Assembly (NCBI RefSeq): GCF_050947335.1
Contig: NC_134997.1
Location: 7,254,001-7,318,000, forward strand
Direction: 5' to 3'
Length of the DNA: 64,000 nucleotides
From: Megachile rotundata
Taxonomy: Eukaryota; Arthropoda; Insecta; Hymenoptera; Megachilidae
In this document: one piece after another, positions 45,760-58,533 of the stretch
How positions within the stretch are numbered: the first letter of the stretch is position 1
Layout of the letters: each line of letters starts with the position of its first letter
The notes under the pieces: generated by a model
The model's input: only the letters and a program-made list of their open reading frames with translations
Databases searched by the model: none
Told to the model about the DNA's origin: nothing
Translations under genes and position numbers: made by a program

Positions 45760-46500
45760 ATTTGGCGCCATTACATTCGACGCAATTCAAATTTGGCGCC
45801 ATTAGGATTCGACGCGATTCAATTGCGACGCCATTCAAATTTCACGCGATTGAATTTAACGCGATTGAATTCGATAGAGTTCAAATTTAATGTGATTGAA
45901 CTCGACGCAATTCAAATTTGGCGCCATTAGGATTCGACGCGATTCAATTGCGACGCCATTCAAATTACACGCGATTGAATTTCACGCGATTGAATTCGAT
46001 AGAGTTCCAAGTACGATGCAATTCAAATTTGGCGCGAATGAATTCAACGTGATTCAAATTCGGCAATTCAAATTAGATACAAATCAAATTTAATAAAATA
46101 CAAACTCTGTTCGATTGAATTTAACGCAGTACAAATTTAGTTCAATAGAATTCACAATTTAAATTTGAACTCATTGAAATTTGGCGCCATTGAATTCAAC
46201 GCGACTCAAACACAATACGTTCGAAATTCAATGCAATTCAAATTAAAATAATTAAAACGGGATGCAAAAGGATTCATCAAGTTTCCAATTCGTTGTAATT
46301 TAAATTTGAACTCATTCAAATTTGGCGCCATTGAATTAGCGATTCAAACTCGATACGATTGAAAAGTATATACAATTCATAATTAAAATAATTGAAACAT
46401 GGTGCAAAAGGACTGATCACCCTTCAAATTCGCCATAATTTAAATTTGAATTGTATCAAATTCAACGCAATTCGAACTCAGCGATTCAAATTTGGCGCCA
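45760..46500. repeat. Degenerate repeat with six palindromic TTTGGCGCCA sites
   Basis: Perfect TTTGGCGCCA at 45761, 45792, 45917, 46180, 46321 and 46491, and a variant at 46028. They are embedded in GAATTYRACGCGATTCAAAT-type repeats. TTTGGCGC on both strands matches the E2F consensus. Confidence 0.8.
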
Positions 46501-46509
46501 CTCAGCTGC

Positions 46510-49500
46510 GCGATGCAAGCGCCCTCTAATCTCCATTACATCACTCCCAATTACAACACAATTATACCGTTCTAAGAAGAACCTTACTCGTCATTTAGAA
46601 CAATTAACACATCTTCAAGTATTCAAAAGACAAAGAACGCATATAAAACACGGACATTCTTTTTGAACAGCTCCATACATTAACGTATGTACATACGTCT
46701 AATTTGTTTTTATTCAACGATCAACTTGGACGTATCTGCACACGTATAAATATATATATACCGATATAGAAATAAACTATAACTGGAATTTTGTGTAATG
46801 TATACAAGTATAAAAAGCTTTTGTTACTCGTTACAGATCAATTCATCCTTGCCTGCGCGTTCGTTTCTGAAAACGTTTGTATTCCCTCGACAAAATGCAT
46901 TTGTCCGTTGTTTACGTGGTTCAATTTTTATCCCTTTATGAGGAAAATCGACAGAAGAAAATGTCGCGATAAAAGTCTTTACAATTGAGGTTATGTACAA
47001 ACTCTCTTTATAAAAATCCGTTGATACTTAAACGAAAATATCAATTGCGTTCGTTGTACATTGTCGCCGAAGGGTAAAAATTTATTTTTATTCTCGTTTG
47101 ATGTTTTTAATAGAAAAAAGATCTGTCTTCGAATTAGCAATAATTTTATAGTATAGATTGTATATTTATAATCGTTAATTCGCACATTTTCTTCTGCCAA
47201 CTTAAACTTTGAATTGCTAAATAAAAGTTCGACCTTCGTCCGATTACTGATTCAGTGGGGTCAATTTAGGTCCACGAATACAGGAAGATCCCATCGATGT
47301 GACATAACCTACTTTCACCAGGTTCAGACGAAACTATCAACTCGTGGAATAAGAGTCATGGGAAGTTGTTTGAAAACTATATTAACACCTTGAATGCCAC
47401 GCAATTTTCAGATCGTTACATAAATAAATACATACATAAAATAGAAAAATAATAAATTAACGCTAGTTTTATAAAAATTCATTTTCTTGACTTCAAGATG
47501 GCGCTCAAAGTGTTAGGTTAATTTAAACGGAGGAAGACCTCGTTAATTTGAAATAAAAAAGATTCGAAATTTGAAAGTCTTGGAAGTCTTGTCCACCCCT
47601 AAGATCAGTGTTTGAATGAGTTAAAAATAATTAGTGTAAATATCATAATCGTTATTATTAAATATAATATAATATAACATCGAGGAAACCTAAAATCTTT
47701 CAAAAATAATAATATCATAATTAACAATCGTTTGTAAATACTTCATTAGAGGCCAATGACAGGCCACGCATTTTGCAACTTGAATAACAAGAAGCATTTT
47801 CGGAAAAATATCACTTTAAATCAAATTTCGCTGCTACTAAAAAAGATACGCTTATTATTCTTCGAAGAGCTGGACGCAATCTTTGAAAGACCTGTCTCTT
47901 TTCTTTATTCGAAGGAACTTTCGTAATTTTTTTTTTTCGTGTTTTTCAAATATATATACGGTTTTTAGAAAATTCCTTTGAGTATCTAGTATTACAGAAA
48001 AAATAATGGTGCTTCTTTTACAATGTTTCAAGACTTTCACGACCATCAAATTGTTACATGTTATCTAAAAATCGATTAGAGGAAACAAGTATCAAAGTTA
48101 GAAACTATACTGCAGTTACTTGAACATTTTCAAGAGAGAGTATCGAATGCCCATTATTACTCCTGTATCGTCACTTAATCGTGAAACGTGTACATATTTT
48201 TCACGTCTCTAGATTTTTAATTTCAATAACTACTCGGTGAATCAGGAATCGGAGTGAGATTCAATGGAAGTGTTACATTAAAATTGCTTCATTATCTTTA
48301 ATCGTATAGTTTGTTCGTTATTATTCATGTTCGTCGTTTACAAATGGCGGACATTCCTGGACACTGTCGAGTCAAGTTTCTAACCTAAAAATCTTTTTAT
48401 TTGAGATTCAAAATTTTTCACAAATTTTCAAATTCAATTTTTACAATTATAAAATTTTTAAATTTGAAAACTTGTGGATATGGAAAATTGGAATGCAAAT
48501 TTGAAAATTTTTATTCTCTATAGAGAAGTTATTTTTAGCAGTGTTTGGAACTTTTTAATTTGTAAATTTTTAGTTTATAAGGTTTTGTTGTATATTTAGA
48601 TGAGGGGTTTCTTATAGTAAATTTTCAAATTTATGAATTTTTAAATTAAAAGACTTGATGTTTGTATATTTTCTAGGTTGTGAATTTTTGGATTGCAAAT
48701 TTTCAAATTTCAATTTACTAAACTTTGTACTTAAATTTTGGAAATTTTGAGACATGGAAAATTGAAGATTTAGAAATGAAAAAATTTATATTTTTAAATT
48801 CTTGAATGACTGTTTCAAATTTACAAATTAAAGAAACTGGTAACATTAATATTTCAAGTTTACCACTTCCTAACCTCAAATTGACAAATTTAAAAGTTGA
48901 CTATTTTCAAATTCTCTTATAACATCAAGTTCATTTCCAAATTAAAAATAATGATATTACCACATTAAATTTCCAAAATCCAAATTTATTAAGCTTAAAA
49001 AATTTCCAAACTCCAAATCTACCTTTAAAAAATTTCCAACCACCAAGTCTCTCAAGTTTAAAAATTCCCAAACCCCAAATCTAACTTAAATAAATTTCCA
49101 AAGTCCAACAAATAAAAATTTCCAACCACAAAATTCAACAAACTAAAAAAAGTCTAACTACAAAATCAATTTTTTAAAACTTCCAGTTTCCAATTTTCCA
49201 ACTAATCAATCTAGCTTTTCTCCTAAACGAGAAATCTGCCCTCCAGTGCCCGCAAAGTGACTGGGCAGTTGCCCAGTTAATTCCCAGTAGTGAACGTGTC
49301 TAAAAACATCGTCCACAGATTTTAATGTAACACCTGTTGAATCGCGTTGACGCGTTCTTGCGTCAGGAATAAAACCGAGGGGCAAAAAGTGGAGCAAAGT
49401 GAAGGAAACTGAGAAAGGTGTTGGTATTTAAGGAACAGCGTACGATGATTCTATTCCTTTTCCTTTTCCGTCATTTCGTTCGCCTGGCTCGTGTTTTTCC

Positions 49501-49800
49501 TCTTGAAATTCGCAAAGAGGGGTGAAATAATGTCGATTCTTCTTCGTTGACGAAAATGATGTGAACAAACGCATTCCTGTCGATCTTCTTCCGGTTCTGT
49601 AATTCGTTATTCTTCTTCTCCATCGATCTTGCCTGACGGATCAGTTCAATCGCGATCCCACGAAACGCGCACTCTAAGAAGTTCCTATTTCGCTCTCTCC
49701 TTCGTTTTCTATTTTATTTTTATTCCTGACTCCACTGTTTTTTTTCTCTCTTTCTCGTTTTGTCGTTCTCTGTTCGCGTCGTCGTGATATCCATTGAACG
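46510..49800. other. Intergenic or 3' UTR sequence downstream of the CCCH gene
   Basis: Mostly unique AT-rich sequence. 48390-49200 is degenerate AATTT repeat. AAGATGGCGCTC at 47505-47516 is CTCF-like. No coding exon recognised; the 63-codon minus frame at 49206-49397 has coding-like composition but no family resemblance. Confidence 0.4.
49713..49724 (-). terminator. Two adjacent AATAAA polyadenylation signals
   Basis: On the minus strand AATAAAAATAAA lies about 90-100 nt after the CCCH stop codon. This would give a short 3' UTR. A longer alternative 3' UTR is equally possible. Confidence 0.4.
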
Positions 49801-49812
49801 GGGAAGAGTTGA

Positions 49813-49961
49813 TTAGGGTGTTGCAGGTGACGTGATCGCCATCAGGGGCGCTGGTGGCAACGCGACAGGTATGTGATAGTATTTACACTGGGGTCGCATG
49901 CATGCACCCTTTACTGCGTCCCTGCACACGGTTACGCGATTCTCGATCACCTCCACGTTTC
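49813..49961 (-). CDS. CCCH terminal exon, second finger and stop
   Basis: Acceptor TTTTTCCAG, then the second finger and a short Pro-rich tail, stop TAA. No usable donor lies between finger and stop, so this looks like a genuine 3' terminal coding exon. Base composition is clearly more GC-rich than the flanks. Confidence 0.86.
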
Positions 49962-51711
49962 CTGGAAAAAAAGAGGAAAATTCAGATGGTGATGGTTTTA
50001 CGCTATTAGGAAACCAAATGAAAAATTAATTACTGCTTTATAGATGCTTTACTTTCTCTTATTGTTGGGGTTTTGGAAACTTAGGATGTGGAATTTTGTA
50101 ATTGGGTTTTTGGAGCTTGAAGATTTTTGGATTTTTGGATTTTGGAGCTTGAAGATTTTCGGATTTTTGGATTTTGGAGCTTCAAGAATTTTGGATTTTC
50201 GAATTTTGGACCTTGAAGATTTTTGGATTTTTGGATTTTTGGATTTTTGGAGCTTGAAGATTTATGGATTTTTGCATTCTTGCCTTTGAGAATTTGAGAC
50301 ACAGGAATTTTGAATGTTTAGAATTTTTGGATCTTTACATTTTAGAATTGTGACATTCCTCAATTTTTGAATTTCTGAATTTCTGAATTTCTGAATTTCT
50401 GAATTTCTGAATTCCTGAATTTCTGAATTTCTGAATTTCTGAATTTCTGAATTCCTGAATTTCTGAGACCTTCAATTCCTGAATCCATGACTTCTTGAAT
50501 CCTTGACTTCCTGAATCCTTGAATTCCTGAATCCTTGAATTCTTGAACTCTTGAATTCCTGAACTCTTGAATTCTTGAACTCCTGAATTCCTGGATTCTT
50601 GAATTCCTGAATTCTTGAACTCCTGAATTCCTGAGTTCCAGAATTCCTGAGTTCTTGAATCCTTGAATTCCTGAATTCTTGAATTCCTGAATCCTTGAAT
50701 TCCTGAATCCTTGAATTCCTGAATCCTTGAATTCGTGAATCCTTGAATTCGTGAATCCTTGAATTCCTGAATCCTTGAATTCTTAAATCCTTGAATTCCT
50801 GAATCCTTGAATTTCTGAATCCTTGAATTCCTGAATCCTTGAATTCCTGAATCCTTGAATTCCTGAATCCTTGAATTCCTGAACTCTTGAATTCTTGAAC
50901 CCTTGATCTTGAATTCTTGAATTTCTAAATATCAGTATTTTTGTAATTTTCAATTCTTCAATATCTGATTGTTTGAATTTCTATAGACCTCAATTTTGAA
51001 ATTCTGAAATTTATAAATTCTGAAATTCTTGTCTAAATATTAAGACTTTGTCCTGATTAAAACTTTGACACATTCAGACTTAAGTTACTTAGAATTTTTA
51101 AATCTTGAATTTTTAAGATCTAGAATTTAAAATTTATGACATTAAAATTTTGAACTTTATAACTTTATAACTTTATAACTTTATAACTTTGAGTTTCGAC
51201 AAGTTTAAGTTTTTGGAATATTGTAATTTTGAATCTTTAAAATATCAGAAGTTCAAAAGAGTATTTCAACAACATAAGCATCAATACAACAATAACCATT
51301 TGTTAATTGCGCGCGAACGGGGCACCTATTATTACCTAACAGCTCCAGTTTATCGGACGGTCACTTATCTATACTCCATCCAAAAACCCATAGTACGTTC
51401 TTAGACTGACTCAAGAATAAAATTATACAAACTTAGACAATCAGTACATGAGTTTTAAGTCTCATATACAAAGTTACTATAATATTACTATTACTATTAC
51501 CATAAATATTAGTATTACTATTATAATCGAACACATAAAAATTTTCATAAGAAACAATATATGCAGCCATCTTCCTAAGAAATTAATTCCTTCCGAAAAT
51601 GTCCGCATATCAAATTGGAAACTCACCGTCACTGAGATGGATAAACTTGCAGGCGGGACGGTTGCACACTTGTCGATTAAAATCTTGGCACACCGGGAGG
51701 GTGTCCAGTAA
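49813..51711 (-). CDS. Last two coding exons of a tandem CCCH zinc-finger protein (5' end not in window)
   Basis: Exon 51711-51627 joins exon 49961-49813 across a 1665-bp GT-AG intron in matching phase. Finger 1 reads LPVCQDFNRQVCNRPACKFI then H; finger 2 reads VTVCRDAVKGACMRPQCKYY then H. Both are C-x7-C-x4-C-x3-H CCCH fingers separated by HLSDGNVEVIENR. The protein then ends IPVALPPAPLMAITSPATP at a TAA (49815-49813). This spacing and the CKYYH ending are typical of RNA-binding fingers of the muscleblind / ZC3H10 type. I favour a ZC3H10-like protein because the CQDFNR..CNRPACKFIH finger resembles that family's second finger, but muscleblind-related is possible. No first exon or start codon was found up to 64 kb. 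Confidence 0.85.
50080..50930 (-). repeat. Octamer minisatellites in the CCCH intron
   Basis: 50090-50290: TTTTTGGATTTTGGAGCTTG units of about 40-50 bp. 50350-50900: octamers CTGAATTT, then TTGAATTC+CTGAATCC (16 bp). On the minus strand the latter read GGATTCAG/GAATTCAA, that is GG-first like the other arrays. Confidence 0.9.
51627..51711 (-). CDS. CCCH exon, first finger
   Basis: Acceptor TTCTTTCAG, 28 codons plus one base, donor GACG|GTGAGT. The exon contributes one complete CCCH finger. It starts in phase 0 if TTA is the first codon, so the upstream exon should end in phase 0. Confidence 0.87.
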
Positions 51712-51719
51712 CTGAAAGA

Positions 51720-54700
51720 AAATGTCAAATACTTTTACAACAGATACTTCTGTAACTTTAACGAGCAATATTTAAGAGAAGGAAAAAAATATATACTTTT
51801 TATGGTATCTCACCTCGCATACACTCGCAAATGCACACACTGTTTTTTTTTTATTGAGACATACGCGCGTCCACAGCCACGCATACACACTGTGGGCACA
51901 GATGGAATCAGTAATCTTTCTCTCAATCACGCATACGTATTTTGAAAATCATTGGACACGCGCATTCAAACTCAATTTCAATGTTAGAGCATATTTTTGG
52001 TTTGTACAGGCTGATTCACAAGAACGGGTCGAGTTTCGGGGCTGATGGTCTGTGGGGTGAGAGTGGAGGAAGGCTTTTGAATAACGTGACTTGAATGGTT
52101 ATTGGGTTATTTTAGTTTTGGGGTTCTTTTTTACGGGAAAAAAATTTGTTTTAGAGTTAATTTTAGAGTAAATTTAGGGTGGTAGAAATTTAGATCCAGG
52201 GTTATAGACGTTTAGATTTAGAATTGGGAAATTTTCAGATGCTACTGTGGAAATTTAGAATACTAGAAAACTTTAATTTTTAGAATTCTAGAAACTTGGA
52301 TATAGGACTGCTATTTTATATTAAGATTCTAGAAACTTAAAATTAGAATTGTTGAAATTTCTCAATATTCAAGGGTGTAAATTATAAATTGTAAAAATTT
52401 TTCAGTTTTCAAGGGTGCAAAATTATAGATTATAGAAATTTTTCAATTTTCAAGGGTGTAAATTATAAATTGCAAAAATTTTTGAAATTTCAAAGGTGTA
52501 AATTACAAATTGTAGAAATTCTTCAAATTTCAAAAGTGTAAATTATGAAATTTGGAATTTTTCAATTTTCAAGAGTGTAAATTATGAAATTTGGAATTTT
52601 TCAGTTTTCAAGGATGTAAATTATAAATTGCAAAAATTTTGAAATTTCAAAGGTGTAAATTATGAAATTTAGAATTTTTCAATTTTTAAGAGTGTAAATT
52701 ATGAAATTTGGAATTTTTTAATTGTATAATTGATTAATTATTTAATTTTCTGAATTGTGTAACTGAATTTAAAAAATTTTTGAGTTAATGTACTTAAAAA
52801 TTTCTAAATATTCAAACTTAAAAATGTTGTCATCATTAATATGACAAAGATTCAAATTTACATATGGTTAATTCATAAATTTTCAACATTCTCAATTTTA
52901 TTGTATTTAAATTTCATAATTTTGAAATTTGCTTGCTTTCAAATTTTAATATTTTTTAATTTGCATGTATTAAAATTTTACTATTTTTCAATTTGCATGA
53001 TTACAAATTTTAGAATTTTCACAATTCTTTTGTAATTTTAAAAAGGAAAAATTTAATGACTTTCAAAATTACAGACTCACATTTGCAAATTTACAAGCTT
53101 TAAATATTAAAAATTATAGATATCTAAGTTAACAATTTTAAAATTTGAAAAGAAGACAGTTTGTAAATTTCTGAATTTGCAAATTTGCAAACTTGTCAAT
53201 TTGAAAACGTAATTTTAAAAATATTGTGAGTTTGCACATTTCTAAAATCGAAAATTTGAAATTCTGAAAACTTGAAAATCTGCAAATTTATAAAATTCCA
53301 AACTTGAAAATTATCTACTAATTTTTCTGTCAAATTTGTAAATTCAATATTATGCAACTTTGAGAATTTTTAAATTCCAAAAGTATGAAATTATAATACT
53401 TTCAAGTTTTCAAATTTAAAAAATTTATTTACTAATTTTTTTGTGGAACTTGCAAATTCAACATTTCGCAACTTTGAAAATCTTTAATTTTCCAAATTTT
53501 GTAATGGTCATTTTTAAAATTTAAAATGATCAAACTTAAAAGTTTGAAAATATTTAATTTTTCAAATTTAAAAATCTATTTATTAATTTTTCTCTGAAAC
53601 TTATAAATTCAAAACTTTTTATCAATGAAAGTAAATTTTCAAAATTCTGTGTCAACATATTTTTAAACTTTCAAATTTTCAGGTTAAAAAATTTTAAATA
53701 TTCAAATTTTTAAGTTCAGAAATTTTTAATATACAAATTTTCAGATTAAGAAATTTTAAATATTTCAAATTTTCAGATTTAAGAATTTTAAATATTCCAA
53801 ATTTGAAAATGTAGGCATTTCAAAGTCCAAAAAACATCACTCTCAAAAATCCTATTTGAATTCGCAAGCTTTCAATAATATAATTTCCCAATTTCCCAAA
53901 AATATAAGTTTTCAAACAAAAATTTCTCAAATCTAGAATTTACACCTCTTCAAACCAAGAAATACACTAAACTTTGAAGAACACAAAAGAACTCTCCCTA
54001 TATTGCAATATTTAAATCCATAAAACAAACAATAAAAATTTCTACCTAACATGACTATTCATTCAAAGCTATTAAAATACTTGAATGCAAGATATCTAAA
54101 ATATCTAGGCCCTATATTCTAGGGTAAAAATCTAGGGTATTTGAACATCTATAAAAATGTCCCCATAACCACCCAAATACGTCAATCTCGTCCTCCACTT
54201 GACGAGTACCAGTTCCCCAAAAAGGTCCCATTATTCTGAACCAACCTGTACATTACATGCTCTAAAATATCAAACCGTACGAATATTAAATCTACCGGTG
54301 CATGAATAATCGAGATCACCATCTACACGTTCTAAATCCATAAATCACTAAAATCTGGCAACGGGTCGATTATTCAGGCACACTGAAATTAAAAGGAAAA
54401 TTTGCAGTAGAACTTTTGAAAGGATTCCCTTTTACGCTCTAAAATATCGCTCGAAACAAGCCTTGGCTTCATTTCGTTTTCTATCGTATCGCGCGAACGG
54501 TTCTATAATCATCGTAACTTTCTCTTTCGGTCACCATGCCCAACACTTTGTATGCAAGGAGCGTGCCTATAAACAAAAGGATACGATTCGCAAATTTTCT
54601 TTGAATTCGAATTTGTTCTCGTGTTTGAAAATTGGCGGGAAAATTTGCGAAACGATGATGGAGCCCTCTTCTCGACGGGCCATTCAGCACGACAATACTA

Positions 54701-55670
54701 AACTAACAGTAAGACTCATGAGTAACAGAAACCGTGAAATATAAAGGGAAATTATCGTTTCCGCTGTTCGAGTCACTGGATGACTTCAGGAAACCTGGCT
54801 GTCGTGATGGAACGCAATCATTTCTGTACGTAACATTGTTTCGGGAACGAAGGAAAAAACTAGTTGTCCCATTTTCTGTTCGTTACCGTTTTTCGACCCG
54901 GAGGATCTCAAGGGAGGCAACTTGAGAAAATTGGAAAGAAAAGAGCGGATAATGCGAATATCGATTATCGAGGGGGATACGATATGTGAATCGTAGAGAG
55001 AATCAATTATTGAAGCGAGAATCTCTAACGGGCTAACACAGTTTCTAAAAGATAAAAAAAGCATGTACCTAGGGCACGCGCGCGAACACACACACGCATA
55101 CGCACAGTGAAGCATACGTGTACACGAGGCTGATGTGTTGGCTTCTTTTCGATCGGTACGTGCTCGGAAAGAGATTGTTACTTCATTTTGATTATGGAAT
55201 TTTTGCAAGTCTGACGATTTTGAAATTTTGGAAAATTTATTATTTTTCAAGTTTCTGGATTGGAAAACTGTTCGGATTGGATTTAAAATTGTTGAAAAAT
55301 TGAATTTAAAAGTTATACAACTTTTGAATATTTTAAGAGTTTAAACCTGAAAATCTTTTAATTTCCGAATTTTGGAATTTTTAAACTTGATAGTCCTTAA
55401 ATCTTCAAATGTTCAAATTTTCAAATTTTTGCAGTTGTCAAATTGGTTAATTTTATGATTTCTCAAATTTAATCCTTTTCAAATTTATACGTTGCTGAAT
55501 TCTTAAATTTGTGAATTATTCAAATATTTGAATGATCATATTTCTATATTTGCAAGTTTCCTAATTTTTTGGGATTTCAAATTTTCAATTTTCCAAATTT
55601 GATCAATTGCTAGATTTCTATATTTCAATCAGAATTTTTATTCAAAGCTTGTATATTTTAGTGAAAGAGG
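51720..55670. other. Upstream intron or flank of the CCCH gene
   Basis: 52340-52730 is a ~60-bp repeat (TTTTTCAATTTTCAAGGGTG and TAAATTATRAATT). 52730-54000 is degenerate AATTT/AAATT repeat. 54440-55200 is unique with moderate CpG, possibly regulatory. I searched by eye for another CCCH finger on the minus strand and found none. Confidence 0.45.
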
Positions 55671-55679
55671 AATTAAATA

Positions 55680-55940
55680 ATTGTAAAATTGTAAAATTGC
55701 AAAATTAAATAATTAAATAATTGAATAGTTGAATAATGGAAGAATTGAATAATTGAATAGTTGAACAATTGAATAGTTGAACAATAGAGTAACTGAACAA
55801 TTGAGTAATTGGACAATTGTGTAACTCAACAATTGAATTACTGAATAATTGAATAATTCAACAACTGAATAACTGAATAATTGAATAGTTGAATAATTGA
55901 ATAATTGAATAATTGAACAACTGAATAATTGAATAACCAT
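55680..55940 (+). repeat. 8-bp TTGAATAR minisatellite
   Basis: About 30 octamers (TTGAATAA, TTGAATAG, TTGAACAA, CTGAATAA). Flanking 56200-56600 is a degenerate GAAAATTTCTAA repeat of about 30 bp. Confidence 0.9.
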
Positions 55941-56950
55941 TATTAAAAACTGATTAAAAACTGATTTATTTGAAAAGTCTTCAATTTTTATACCTCAATA
56001 ATTAAATAATTAATAAATTTTATAAACGAATAGTAGCAAATTTCTTATTTTTGGAATTTGACAATTTTTTAGTTCTCAAATTCTTAAATTTTCGAATTCT
56101 CTAGTGTACTATATTTACATTTCAAGATTTCTGTACTTGAAACTTTCCAAATTTCTAAGTAAACTGACTTCTGAATTAGAAAATTAAAACCTTGGAAATT
56201 TCTATCCAAACAAATGTGAAAATTTGAAAATTTCTAATTTTGAAAATTCAAAATTTTTTAATCATGAAAATTACAAAATTCATAACCTCAAAAATTTGAT
56301 ATTTTACAACCTTGAAAATTTGAAAATTTCTCATCTTCAGAATTCGAAAATTTATATCTCTAAAAATTTAGAAATTTATAACCTCAAAAATTAAAAAATT
56401 AACCACCTTGAAATTTAAAAAATTTGTAACCACGAAATTTGGAAAATCTATCATCTAGAAAATTCGAAAATTTCTAATCCAAAAATTGAAAATTTCTGAC
56501 TCTGAAAATTCAACAATTTCTAACTCCGAAAATTCGAAAATTTCTAATCTTGAAAATTTGAACATTCAACCATAAAAATTTGAAAAATCATGACTCCAAA
56601 AATTTACCATCAAAACACGAAATTGTACAAATCCACAAATTCCACGAATCAAAACCAAAAGTACAGTAGAATCTCTCTCATCGCATCGCCACTGTTCCAA
56701 AAGAAACCCACCATGCTCGCCGGTGTACATTCGTATCTACGAAAAAAGATCATCCATACACGTCCTGTAAAGGGGGGCATCACGCGTATACAAATGCAAC
56801 GAAATAGACTTGAAACGGCAATTTTTCTGTGAACTAATGTCGTGTTAGCAAGAAATACGTTAAATTGAAAGCGTTAACAACCTACCAGGTAGAGTATTAA
56901 AACGAGGAAGACAGAGAAAGGAATATAAAAGTTACGTGTACGTAAATCTA

Positions 56951-57573
56951 CAGGATGTTTCAGAAACGCATAACCAAAATTTAAATACAAATTCTCGTGC
57001 TTCTTTACAAAATTTACTTTCTGTCTGTGGTATCAAACTTTTATTTTAATTATTACATTTTAACCTTTTTTTTTCAAAAATAATTTTGTTCATAAAATAT
57101 TCTTTTTAAATTTGTCAAATTCTTTTTAATGAATTATTTCTTTCAATATGTTTGCTTAATTTTCGTTAAACTTAGTTTCAAAATTGCAATTTAAATGAAA
57201 TTTCATTTCAGAATTTAATTAAATGAAGTCTACACTGAATTTCAAAATTGGTGTTCAAAAAAGTTTAAGTTTAAAGAAATTTATCTTTTTCATTGAGATA
57301 ACGAGTAAAACTACTTCTTAAAAATTTGTTTAAACTTCAAGTGACGTTGGTAATTGTATGTACATTAAGATACAGTAATTTAGAAAATGTATAAACTTCA
57401 AAAAATCGATCACACGAAATATGTACAGTTATACCAAATTACTCAAACAGTCTAAATTTCCGATGACTATCGAAGCATCCTAAAAGAAGCAGATCTACAG
57501 AGAATTACTGCTCTAAAGCAGACAAAAGTGATCAGAGTCGAAAGTCTGATCTCGTTCTTTCTGAAACACCCAG
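56951..57573. mobile_element. Non-autonomous mariner-like element 3 (623 bp), older
   Basis: Left end CAGGATGTTTCAGAAA, right end TTTCTGAAACACCCAG. This is an imperfect 16-bp TIR with two mismatches, flanked by TA. No transposase. Single ends of similar type occur at about 42066, 45593, 52007 and 62282 without visible partners. Confidence 0.55.
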
Positions 57574-58490
57574 TAAGAACCAAAAGGGTACCGTTACGCG
57601 TAAAAATATGGCATAGGCTCACCAATGAAAGCGTGCTTAATAAAAAAAAAGAAAAATAAATAAAACAACAGAAAGAAGAAGTAGAAGAAGAAGACACGAA
57701 AGAACGGAATAAATATTGTCTCCTCTCTGCCAAGCGATCGCTGATCGAGTCTCTCGTGCGTTGATGCGACAACCAGTTTGTAGGACAGCGATAAAAATGA
57801 ACGAAATCAACGAGTATGAAGAACCTTTTACGCGAAGAGGTAAACAGCTATGATGATATAGACAAATTAATAAATAGTCAAATAACGGTGAATATATATA
57901 TATATATAATAAAAAAAAGAAAAGAAAATAATAGCTATAATAATCTTAGCAATTGCGAGAATTCGCTACAAACACAGTCTGGTCATGCAAATAATGGCCC
58001 GGGAGAAGGGGGGTATTTTATTTCTCTTTTTTTCTATCTCTTTTTGGTTCTGCTTGGGTGATCAATAACGACAGATTTATCCAAACGATCGAAAGTACTT
58101 TTCGCCCCCTCCTCGTCACCCAAGCAAATTCGTAAGCTGCCAAAAGGCGACTCGAAAGGACCATCCAAATGGCGTTTGGTTCGCGTGCGTCAATGAGGAA
58201 GCTGCTGACACTCTTCCAAGATGGCCGCTCGTGCACCACACGAGCTCGAAACTTTTATTTTATTGTGCAATTTTGTTTTTGGTCAAAAATTTTGCTCTGA
58301 ACTCCACAACTTTGTTACACACTTTACTCTATTTCTTGCTTCTATTTGTAATATTCTTATTAAAATAAAATAAAGTATACAAAAATATTGTATTTCGAAC
58401 TTGAAACTAGCTGTATGTGATCGCCATAAGCAATTACTGTATTTGTATGAAATATATGATGTATGGTAGTAACATATGAAATATACGATA

Positions 58491-58533
58491 GCGGCCATTT
58501 TGTTTACAGCGGCCATTTTGCTGACAGCGGCCA
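58491..58533. promoter_or_regulatory. Three tandem YY1/Pho-like sites
   Basis: GCGGCCATTTTG, GCGGCCATTTTG and GCGGCCATATTT spaced 18 bp apart. The reverse complement CAAAATGGCCGC contains the YY1/Pho core AAAATGGC. They lie in unique sequence (57580-59300) that also shows moderate CpG and a TCTTCCAAGATGGCCGCTCG at about 58210; no gene recognised there. Confidence 0.4.
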
